Assembly: GCA_947493005.1 (NCBI GenBank)
Contig: CANLOY010000006.1
Span: forward strand, 62,001-126,000
DNA length: 64,000 bases
Reading direction: 5' to 3'
DNA from: an uncultured Roseivirga sp.
Lineage (GTDB): Bacteria > Bacteroidota > Bacteroidia > Cytophagales > Cyclobacteriaceae
A model generated the notes under the pieces. The model did not search any database. It had not been told where the DNA came from and saw only the letters and a list, made by a program, of their open reading frames with translations. The translations under genes were made by a program, and so were the position numbers. Positions 33,528-40,734 of this stretch are shown here, piece after piece. How positions within the stretch are numbered: the stretch's first letter is position 1; each line of letters opens with the position of its first letter.

Positions 33528-34721
33528 TTAGTTACTCGTATAAAAATCAATAACTCTGTTAATTACAAAGTCTTGTTCATCATTTGTCAATGTAGGGTAC
33601 ATAGGTAAACTCAAGCAATGTTTGTAATAATTCTCTGCATTTGGTAAATCGCCTTCCTTCCATCCTAACTGTCTGTAATAAGGCATAAGATGACAAGGTA
33701 TATAGTGTATTTGAGCATAGATGGAATGAGAGCGAAGATAATTGTACAACCCCAATCGATCCTCAACCTCAATGACATACAAATGATAAGCATGTCCATC
33801 GATAATACCAGACTGTCCTTTTATAAAGGTCTTACCCTGAAAAGCTTCAAAATAATTCTGTGCGATCTCTTTCCTCCTAATTAAACCATCTTGTGCTCTT
33901 TCGAGTTGACTTTCTCCAAGAGCCGCCTGAAAATCAGTTAACCTATAGTTGTACCCTAATTCTTGCATTTCCATGTACCATCCTGGGTAAGTTTTCGCAC
34001 CAGGTTCGCCACACGCAAAATCGGGAGTGTTTAAGTATCGGTCATCATTTTTAAGAATACCATGTGTCCTTAACAGTAAAATTTTATTGAACAATTCTTC
34101 ATCGTTGGTGGTAATCATCCCCCCCTCTCCAGCCGCTATATGCTTCACCGGGTGAAAAGAAAATATGGATAAGTCAGCGTACTGACTATTACCACATAGT
34201 TGCTTTGTTCCATTTAAATCCATAAACCATCCACCAGGGGCATGACAAGAATCTTCGATTATCCAGAGGTCAAATTCTTTAGCTAGGTCACGAAAACCTT
34301 CAAGATCGCAAGCTCTACCAGTAAAATCTACTGGAATTACTCCGCTGTAAGTTCCTCTGGGAGCTTCCTCAAGTAGCCCGCGTACATGGTTTAAATCTAA
34401 CAAGTAGGTCTCTGGATCAATATCAGCAAAGACGACCTCACCACCGCAGTACCTTATACAATTTGCAGAAGCTGCAAAAGTGATAGGAGTAGTAATTACT
34501 TTATCGCCTGGCTTTACACCAAAGGCAATAGTACTTAGATGAAGTGCTGCAGTTCCATTAGATACCGCAATTGCATATTTTGACCCTACATATTGAGAAA
34601 ATGCCTTTTCAAAAGAAGCAATTCGAGGTCCTTGAGTTAAATAATCCGACTTTAGTACATCAATTACTTTTTCTATATCTCTATCTGAAATACTTTGTCT
34701 ACCGTAAGGAATTGGATTCAT
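33528..34721 (-). CDS. pseC: UDP-4-amino-4,6-dideoxy-N-acetyl-beta-L-altrosamine transaminase
   Basis: 397 residues. PYGRQSISDRDIEKVIDVLK at the N-terminus, LTQGPRIASFEKAF, AVSNGTAALHLSTIAFG near 60 and TPITFAASANCIRYCGG near 82 are characteristic of PseC. The PLP Lys is in FSFHPVKHIAAGEGG near 193. It transfers an amino group from glutamate to C4 of the keto-sugar made by PseB in the second step of pseudaminic acid synthesis. The gene follows pseB by 3 bp. Assignment is by motif and context; length is normal. Confidence 0.93.
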   Translation of the reverse strand: MNPIPYGRQSISDRDIEKVIDVLKSDYLTQGPRIASFEKAFSQYVGSKYAIAVSNGTAALHLSTIAFGVKPGDKVITTPITFAASANCIRYCGGEVVFADIDPETYLLDLNHVRGLLEEAPRGTYSGVIPVDFTGRACDLEGFRDLAKEFDLWIIEDSCHAPGGWFMDLNGTKQLCGNSQYADLSIFSFHPVKHIAAGEGGMITTNDEELFNKILLLRTHGILKNDDRYLNTPDFACGEPGAKTYPGWYMEMQELGYNYRLTDFQAALGESQLERAQDGLIRRKEIAQNYFEAFQGKTFIKGQSGIIDGHAYHLYVIEVEDRLGLYNYLRSHSIYAQIHYIPCHLMPYYRQLGWKEGDLPNAENYYKHCLSLPMYPTLTNDEQDFVINRVIDFYTSN

Positions 34722-34724
34722 TAA

Positions 34725-35741
34725 TTAGATATTAAAATCAGAATCTACATGATCTTTGATCAGCACCCGTAAAGATTCTACACTTTCCCACACTGTGTTA
34801 CTACCAGAATTATATGCAAAACCCTCCTCTACTTTTTTGGCATCAAATGCACAAACAAACTCATCTAAATCCCAAGCAGGAACTGTTGGTAAAATCACGT
34901 AGTATTTACCTAGGTCATAGGTGTTAAATGAATCTGAAGAAGAAATCATTTCTTCATGAATTTTTTCACCCGGGCGTATTCCTATGACTTTTTTATCACA
35001 CTCAGGACCAATAGCATTGGCCACATCCATAATCTTATATGATGGGATTTTTGGCACAAACAATTCCCCCCCCCAAGCGCTTTCCAAAGCATGCATTACC
35101 ATATCTACCCCTCCTTCCAAGGTGATGTTAAATCTTGTCATTTCTGCATTGGTGATGGGTAAAACTCCTTCCTTCCGCTTCTTGATGAAGAACGGAATTA
35201 CTGAACCATTAGACCCCATAACGTTGCCGTAACGAACAACAGAAAAGCGAATCGGATTCCAGCCTTTTATATTGTTCGCTGATATAAAAAGTTTGTCTGA
35301 AGTCAGTTTTGTAGCTCCATATAAATTTATCGGAGCGCAGGCCTTATCGGTAGATAGTGCTACAACTCTTTCAACATTAGTTTCGATTGCTGCATTAATT
35401 ACGTTCTGTCCACCGTCCACATTTGTTCTAATGCATTCTTCAGGATTATACTCAGCAATATGAACATGTTTCATAGCTGCAGCATGTATTACATAATCTA
35501 CCTTTTGAAAAGCTCTTTTTAAACGATCGAGATCACGAACATCTCCAATAAAAAAACGTATCTGCGGATAATCACTATGCGGAAATTCTTGCGCCATTTG
35601 GAACTGTTTCTGTTCATCTCTCGAAAAGATTATCAGCCTCTTAACTTCTGGGTAGTTATTGAGAATAAATTTTGTTAATGCTTTACCCAACGACCCAGTC
35701 CCACCTGTAATCAATATTGATTTATCAGTATAAATACTCAT
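34725..35741 (-). CDS. pseB: UDP-N-acetylglucosamine 4,6-dehydratase (inverting)
   Basis: 338 residues, short SDR dehydratase without membrane helices. ILITGGTGSLGKALTKFI at 10-27 binds NADP. FIGDVRDLDRLKRAF near 61, HAAAMKHVHIAEYNP near 85, ALSTDKACAPINLYGATKLT near 128 (Tyr-x3-Lys at its end) and YGNVMGSNGSVIPFF near 170 are hallmarks of PseB/FlaA1. It converts UDP-GlcNAc to the 4-keto-6-deoxy-L-altro sugar, the first step to pseudaminic acid. It overlaps the wzc stop by 4 bp and precedes pseC. Confidence 0.93.
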   Translation of the reverse strand: MSIYTDKSILITGGTGSLGKALTKFILNNYPEVKRLIIFSRDEQKQFQMAQEFPHSDYPQIRFFIGDVRDLDRLKRAFQKVDYVIHAAAMKHVHIAEYNPEECIRTNVDGGQNVINAAIETNVERVVALSTDKACAPINLYGATKLTSDKLFISANNIKGWNPIRFSVVRYGNVMGSNGSVIPFFIKKRKEGVLPITNAEMTRFNITLEGGVDMVMHALESAWGGELFVPKIPSYKIMDVANAIGPECDKKVIGIRPGEKIHEEMISSSDSFNTYDLGKYYVILPTVPAWDLDEFVCAFDAKKVEEGFAYNSGSNTVWESVESLRVLIKDHVDSDFNI

Positions 35742-38158
35742 CTATTTTTTCTTTTGAAGAATCGTCCTAATCCTTTAGATACGTTTTCATCTTCTTCATA
35801 GTATCCACCCCCATAACTGCTTCCATAACCGTAACCATAGCCGTAACCATAACCATAGCCATAGCCATAATTATAACCATAGCCATAACCAGTTCTTGCT
35901 TTAAAATCATTTAAAATCAAAGCAGAGTTATTCAAGGCACCATTCTTAACATGGTCATTTAAAGGCTTTAAAGAATCAAGGGAGGTATAAAGATGTCTGA
36001 CAACATAGAGGTTCATGTCTGAATACTTTGTCAAACGAAAAGCGTCAGATACCAGCCCTATTGGAGGAGAATCAATTATAACATGCTCATAATTCTCTTT
36101 TAAATAAACAAATAATTTATCCAACTTCTCAGAAAGAATTAATTCACCTGGATTTGGAGGTACAGGGCCTGCCAGTGCTACATCCAAATTTTCATACTCA
36201 GTTTTGACAATAACCTCTTCCATTTCAACAAAACCTCCAAGATAATTCGTAATCCCTAAATCATTTGTCAAACCTAAGTCATCAAAGAGTTTAGGCTTTC
36301 TAAGGTCAAGTCCAACTAATACCGTCTTTTTTCCACCCATAGCAATGATAGAGGCTAAGTTAATGGAGCAAAATGATTTACCTTCACCTGATACTCCTGA
36401 TGTCAACAAAACTGTTTGGAGTTTATCTTTTTTCTGAAAATAACTAAGGTTTGTTCGTAATGATCTGAAAGTTTCAGCAATAGAGGACTTTGGTTTCTCT
36501 ATTGCCGCCAGGTTTGAAGTTAATTGACTATGTCCTATAACTCCTAAAATAGGAACATTGGTAAGTCTTTCAATTTGACCTCTGGTCTCTACTTTTCCGT
36601 AAGTCAACTCTCTAATAACCAAAAACAACAACGGAAACAGAAAACCTGCGGTTCCACCAATCATATAGTTCAATTTATGGTTAGGACTAATGGGTTTTTT
36701 AGGCGGTTTTGGTGTATCCACCAACTCAGAATTAGCAACATTAGATGCTTTGACAAGTGATGCCTCTGACCTTCTCTGAAGTAAGAACTCGTATAGCCCT
36801 TTTATAATATTATATTGTCTCTCAATTCCTAAATACTCTCTTTCAATGGAAGGATAGGTACTAAACTCTTTTTGAGTTACTTTGATTTCATCCAAAATCA
36901 ACTCTTTTTCATCAGCCAATTCTGCAATTTTGAAATCGATGGTATTGACAAGGATATTTTTCTGCGACTGAATCTGATTCTTTATATTTTTCACTAAATC
37001 ATTTCTTTCACCCAATGACAAGTTTATTTCCGAAAGCTCAAGATTCAATTCCGAAATTGTATTTATCGTACTATTCAAGTACGTATCATCTAACCCTAAA
37101 ACCGCAGGCAAAACCATCTCTGACAGATTGTCATCATCAATCAATCTTTGTTTACTCTCATCTAAAAAGCCAGATTGTTGCTCAATTTGCTTCACTCTAA
37201 AATCAAGTTCATTTATCCTATTAAGTAATGAAGAAGCCTTTGCGCTAATATCTATAAAACGTTTCTCAATTCTATAATCAGAACGTTGCTTACCGAGATA
37301 CTCTAGTGTATCCTCCAAGTTATTCATCTGTCCATTAATAAAATCAAGACTTTTTTCTGCCTTTATATTTTTTCTATCCAATTCCTTGGATTGATATGCA
37401 TCAATCAGTGACCTTAGGTAATCTACGCCTTTCTGAGGAACGCTCGTAGTTACACTAATGGCTGCCATTGTAGTAAATGCATCTGCATAAGTAACATTCA
37501 AACTCCCATGTAATTCAGACATCAATGAATTGATGGAGTTTAAACGGATTATGTATTCTCTTCCCGATAGATTTGCATTTGTTTTAAAGCTCAGAATAAA
37601 TTCAAATCTTGAATCCTTTATCAATTCACCAGGGGAATACATCTTGGGGTTTTCACCAAAATCATCTTCACTAAACAATACAGAAAACATCCCTCCTTCA
37701 AAAAACTTAACCACTAAATCCTTATCTATCAATCTAGGGTACTTTGAAGTATTTATGAACTGAACTTCGAAGGGAAGAGTTTTATATTCTTCAATGACCT
37801 TAATCCTTCCTTTTGTGAAATAAGAAACTTTAAACTCAGGCTTGTTGATTGCTTCCTGGCTAAGGTTGGTTGATCTTAGTATTTCTAATTCATTAAGAAA
37901 ATTAGCACCAAAATTAAACCCTAGTCCTTCGATAATACTAGGATCAATATCCTTGTTTCTCTCAGGGATCAATAGTGTTGCATTAACTCGGTATATCTCA
38001 GTTGTATACCTATGATAGACGTAAACCAGAAGAACAGCTATAAACCCTGACAAAATCAAAATCGGCCATATCCTGGAGTATTTAAATATTAGTTCCTTAA
38101 TGTTTATGGAGTTCTTCGAACTACTACCTTCCTCCAATAAGTCTTCTAAACTGTCCAT
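35738..38158 (-). CDS. wzc: Wzc-type polysaccharide co-polymerase and BY-kinase
   Basis: 806 residues. The N-terminal Wzz region has a membrane helix near 32-48, followed by a long periplasmic coiled coil and a second helix near 500-520 (GGTAGFLFPLLFLVI). The cytoplasmic tyrosine kinase domain carries Walker A TSGVSGEGKSFCSIN near 590, Walker A' LVGLDLRKPKLFD near 615 and Walker B HVIIDSPPIGLVSD near 700. The C-terminal tail has 14 Tyr, most in Gly-Tyr steps (DNA 35824-35891), then YYEEDE and a basic end. The protein controls chain length and export with Wza by phosphorylation of the tail tyrosines. Overlaps wza by one base. Confidence 0.93.
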   Translation of the reverse strand: MDSLEDLLEEGSSSKNSINIKELIFKYSRIWPILILSGFIAVLLVYVYHRYTTEIYRVNATLLIPERNKDIDPSIIEGLGFNFGANFLNELEILRSTNLSQEAINKPEFKVSYFTKGRIKVIEEYKTLPFEVQFINTSKYPRLIDKDLVVKFFEGGMFSVLFSEDDFGENPKMYSPGELIKDSRFEFILSFKTNANLSGREYIIRLNSINSLMSELHGSLNVTYADAFTTMAAISVTTSVPQKGVDYLRSLIDAYQSKELDRKNIKAEKSLDFINGQMNNLEDTLEYLGKQRSDYRIEKRFIDISAKASSLLNRINELDFRVKQIEQQSGFLDESKQRLIDDDNLSEMVLPAVLGLDDTYLNSTINTISELNLELSEINLSLGERNDLVKNIKNQIQSQKNILVNTIDFKIAELADEKELILDEIKVTQKEFSTYPSIEREYLGIERQYNIIKGLYEFLLQRRSEASLVKASNVANSELVDTPKPPKKPISPNHKLNYMIGGTAGFLFPLLFLVIRELTYGKVETRGQIERLTNVPILGVIGHSQLTSNLAAIEKPKSSIAETFRSLRTNLSYFQKKDKLQTVLLTSGVSGEGKSFCSINLASIIAMGGKKTVLVGLDLRKPKLFDDLGLTNDLGITNYLGGFVEMEEVIVKTEYENLDVALAGPVPPNPGELILSEKLDKLFVYLKENYEHVIIDSPPIGLVSDAFRLTKYSDMNLYVVRHLYTSLDSLKPLNDHVKNGALNNSALILNDFKARTGYGYGYNYGYGYGYGYGYGYGYGSSYGGGYYEEDENVSKGLGRFFKRKNR
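35824..35891 (-). repeat. Hexanucleotide tandem repeat coding for the Gly-Tyr tail of Wzc
   Basis: Roughly eleven degenerate copies of GGYTAY (plus strand RTARCC, such as ATAACC and ATAGCC) in frame, encoding alternating Gly and Tyr with one Asn-Tyr. Both GGT/GGC and TAT/TAC codons occur, so the array is older than a simple recent expansion, but hexamer repeats of this kind can gain or lose units without a frameshift. Confidence 0.9.
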
Positions 38159-39003
38159 TATCGATTAATTAAACTGATTAAGAAAATTCCTCCAGAAAGT
38201 ATTGCAATAACTGCCGAAAGTTGAGAGAGAAAATTATCTCCTGCACCAATCTCTCTAAGCTTAAGAGGGGGGGCATAAATAATATCTCCTGGCTTAATAA
38301 AGAAGAACTCACTCTTTATTAAGTTCCTCTTAGTCACGTCAACTTCATGTAACCGATATCCTCCTTCATATTTTCTTATGATCATTATTCTCTCTCTATC
38401 GGCCTGAATGCTTAGATCTCCAGATGCAGCAATAGCCTGAAGAATATTTGCCTCACTACCTGAAATAACTCTTTCGCCTGTACCAATCTCTCCTATTGTG
38501 GTGAAGCGAATACCTGCCAAACTTACATTAATAGAAATGTCTTTAATATCTTTATCCTTTCTGATTTTTTCTTCTAACAGAACCTTTAATTGAGCAGTAG
38601 AAATTCCCGATACAGGAATAGGTTCCAATGTATTAATATTAAGATTTCCACTATTATCAATTATAAAATTCTGTCCTGGAGTTATTCCATTACCTGCCCC
38701 TTGTCTTTGTTGATTGTTTAACGATTGCTGCACTTCAATATCAGCAGTAGTTTGCCTGAATGGCTCAATGGCCTTTTCAACATTTGAAAAGAAGGTTATT
38801 GAAATAATATCTCTAGGTTGTAAATAGTATTCTTCTCTAGGAGGAGTAATTAAGGTATCAAGACCTAGTTCTGCTAGGTCATCCTTATTTTGTAGATAAA
38901 CTACCTTTTCATTAGGGATACAGCTACTGGCAAGAATCAATACCACCACCAGTGCCAAAAAGGGCTTTAAAACAGATGTTTTTTTCTTGTTCTTCTCGCT
39001 CAT
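38158..39003 (-). CDS. wza: Wza-type outer-membrane polysaccharide export lipoprotein
   Basis: 281 residues. An N-terminal signal segment ends in a lipobox (LILASSC, Cys about residue 28). The polysaccharide export (Poly_export) domain starts at REEYYLQPRDIISITFFSN near 54, with LNINTLEPIPVSG near 122 and SLB-type segments IRFTTIGEIGTGERVISG near 168. A C-terminal hydrophobic stretch (VIAILSGGIFLISLI) would be the membrane helix. It forms the outer-membrane channel working with Wzc. Overlaps kdsA by 4 bp and wzc by 1 bp. Confidence 0.92.
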   Translation of the reverse strand: MSEKNKKKTSVLKPFLALVVVLILASSCIPNEKVVYLQNKDDLAELGLDTLITPPREEYYLQPRDIISITFFSNVEKAIEPFRQTTADIEVQQSLNNQQRQGAGNGITPGQNFIIDNSGNLNINTLEPIPVSGISTAQLKVLLEEKIRKDKDIKDISINVSLAGIRFTTIGEIGTGERVISGSEANILQAIAASGDLSIQADRERIMIIRKYEGGYRLHEVDVTKRNLIKSEFFFIKPGDIIYAPPLKLREIGAGDNFLSQLSAVIAILSGGIFLISLINR

Positions 39004-39845
39004 TCGAGTTCGTTCTTTGCTTCTTGTCCAAGTTCAAAAGCTTGCTTGCACATGGTTAAAAAATCATTCATTTTATGTAGTGGAATCATATTTGGCCCAT
39101 CACTCAATGCATTTGCAGGATCTGGATGTGTTTCAATAAAGTAGCCATCTACTCCCACCGCGCCAGCTGCTCTTGCCAAGTAAGGTGCAAACTGTTTCTG
39201 CCCACCAGAACTACCTCCAGCTCCACCAGGTTGCTGAACACTATGTGTTACGTCAAAAACCACTGGAGCATATTGCCTCATAGTTGGCAGGGATCTCATA
39301 TCTACAACCAGATTGTGATAGCCAAAAGAAACACCTCTTTCAGTAAGACAAGCTTTATCGTTGCCAGTTGACTTCACCTTATCAACAGCATATTGCATGT
39401 CTTCCGGTGCCATAAACTGCCCTCTTTTAATCTTAACTGTTTTGCCTGTTTTACCTGCTGCTACCAAAAGGTCTGTTTGTCTACATAAATATGCTGGAAT
39501 TTGCAATGCTTGCGCCACGTCACTCACAGGTTTAGCCTGATCAGGCTCGTGAATGTCGGTGACAATGGGCAGGTGAAATTCGCTTTTAATCTTGTCTAGT
39601 ACGCTCAAACCTTCATTCAACCCTACTCCTCTAAATGAATTTACGGAAGTTCTGTTGGCTTTGTCAAACGATGCTTTAAATATATACTGAATATCCAGTC
39701 GTTCACAAGTTTCTTTCAACGTTTCAGCCACTCGCGCACATACGTCATAACTTTCAACAGCACAAGGACCTGAGAACAGCACCATTTTACCTTTGCCTAA
39801 TGCTATTTCATCCGTAATCTGAAACCCTTCTTTAAATATCTTCAT
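39000..39845 (-). CDS. kdsA: 3-deoxy-8-phosphooctulonate synthase (Kdo-8-P synthase)
   Basis: 281 residues, normal length. LFSGPCAVESYDVCARVAE near 24-42, FKASFDKANRTSVNSFRG near 57 and VFDVTHSVQQPGGAGG near 197 are signature segments of KdsA; KRGQFMAPEDM near 138 is also typical. It condenses PEP with D-arabinose-5-phosphate. Together with KdsC it gives free Kdo for lipid A-core, or possibly for a capsule linker in view of its place at the head of the export cluster. No kdsB or kdsD is seen in the window. It overlaps kdsC by 14 bp. Confidence 0.95.
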   Translation of the reverse strand: MKIFKEGFQITDEIALGKGKMVLFSGPCAVESYDVCARVAETLKETCERLDIQYIFKASFDKANRTSVNSFRGVGLNEGLSVLDKIKSEFHLPIVTDIHEPDQAKPVSDVAQALQIPAYLCRQTDLLVAAGKTGKTVKIKRGQFMAPEDMQYAVDKVKSTGNDKACLTERGVSFGYHNLVVDMRSLPTMRQYAPVVFDVTHSVQQPGGAGGSSGGQKQFAPYLARAAGAVGVDGYFIETHPDPANALSDGPNMIPLHKMNDFLTMCKQAFELGQEAKNELE

Positions 39846-40380
39846 TCTTGCTCAACGATTTAACAATTTCATGATAATACCCTTTACTCACTAATACCAG
39901 ATCTGCCAGGTCTCTCAGCACACCATATCCTCCTTGCTTAACAGAAACGTAATCCACCTTTTCCTTTACAGCTTCATGTCCATCTGCTGGGGTACAACTT
40001 AAGCCACACCTAACCAGCACAGGAAGATCATTAATATCATCACCGACATATGCTACCTCAGATGCCTTCAGGTTAAAGGAGTCCAGTGCCAAGCGAAACT
40101 TTTCAAGTTTGTCTTCTACACCATGGTAGTGAAAATCAATCTTAAGTTCATTACATCTGTTACGCACCACCTGTGAATCTCTTCCTGTAATAACCCCTGT
40201 GAGGATATTATATTTCCTTAAATATTTGATGATTTGACCGTCCTTCACATTAAAGCGCTTGTACTCCATTCCATTGTTATCATAAACAATACCTCCATCG
40301 GTGAGCACTCCATCAACATCGAAAATGATGGCTTTGATTTTTTTTGCCTTTTCTAAGATTTCAGGCGATGTGTTCTTCAT
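39832..40380 (-). CDS. kdsC: 3-deoxy-D-manno-octulosonate 8-phosphate phosphatase
   Basis: 182 residues from the ATG at 40380 (MKNTSPEILEKAKK). HAD motif I is IIFDVDGVLTDGG near 17-29, ITGRDS near 58 is motif II, and YVGDDINDLPVL near 107 is motif IV; there is no cap domain, as in tetrameric KdsC. It hydrolyses Kdo-8-phosphate made by KdsA. An in-frame extension to 40431 is possible but would contain the promoter-like element at 40394-40426, so the shorter start is preferred. This is the first gene of the 40-kb minus-strand cluster. Confidence 0.92.
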   Translation of the reverse strand: MKNTSPEILEKAKKIKAIIFDVDGVLTDGGIVYDNNGMEYKRFNVKDGQIIKYLRKYNILTGVITGRDSQVVRNRCNELKIDFHYHGVEDKLEKFRLALDSFNLKASEVAYVGDDINDLPVLVRCGLSCTPADGHEAVKEKVDYVSVKQGGYGVLRDLADLVLVSKGYYHEIVKSLSKNEDI

Positions 40381-40393
40381 ACTGTGATTTAAA

Positions 40394-40426
40394 CAAAAGT
40401 AAAAGGAAAATCGAGTTTGACCCAAT
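40394..40426 (-). promoter_or_regulatory. Bacteroidota-type promoter of the polysaccharide cluster
   Basis: On the minus strand the -7 element TACTTTTG (40401-40394) matches TAnnTTTG exactly. ATTG (40426-40423, 3 of 4 to TTTG) stands 21 bp upstream. The kdsC ATG follows 13 bp after the -7 box, leaving a leader of only a few bases. No other promoter of this quality was noticed further down the cluster. Confidence 0.6.
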
Positions 40427-40596
40427 TCCAATTAACAATTGAGAAACTGTATTTAGCCACAAACTCTAAAGTATACCTTTTGAAATTATTATATTAACCT
40501 GAGTTCGGGATAAAAAAGAACGAAATATCGGAAAAACTAACTTCGCTTTGAGTCTAAGAGCAGTTCTTCTGCCATTTCATAAAACAGGGAATTTAG

Positions 40597-40655
40597 ATTC
40601 CGGATATTTTTCTTCATGCTAAAAAAGTTATGAAGAGTAATTCCGGAATGACGGT
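40597..40655. repeat. REP-like palindromic element, copy A
   Basis: Imperfect inverted repeat: ATTCCGGATATTTTTCTTCAT-like arm at 40597-40617 (written here only to show the pairing ends ATTCCGGA and TCTTCAT) with ATGAAGA (40630-40636) and ATTCCGGAAT (40640-40649), followed by GACGG. The end TTCCGGAATGACG is shared, with one mismatch, with copy B at 45463-45539. Confidence 0.55.
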
Positions 40656-40734
40656 TCAGAGAGTATCTATGAGGTTACTCGAAAGCCTTTTATCGAACTC
40701 AGATTATTTTAATAAAACTCCGACCTGAAATTGT

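Larger units (their letters stand above)
40381..40734. other. 354-bp divergent spacer
   Basis: Separates kdsC (minus) from the acylase gene (plus). It holds the kdsC promoter at its left end and a REP-like palindrome at 40597-40655. No convincing ORF and no clear TAnnTTTG box in front of the plus-strand gene were found. Confidence 0.6.

Noticed and set aside
35824-35891. Short tandem repeats as a CRISPR array
   Set aside because: The repeat unit is six bases without spacers and is in frame in wzc.
40381-40431. N-terminal extension of KdsC
   Set aside because: It contains the promoter elements, and the shorter form starts like other KdsC proteins.
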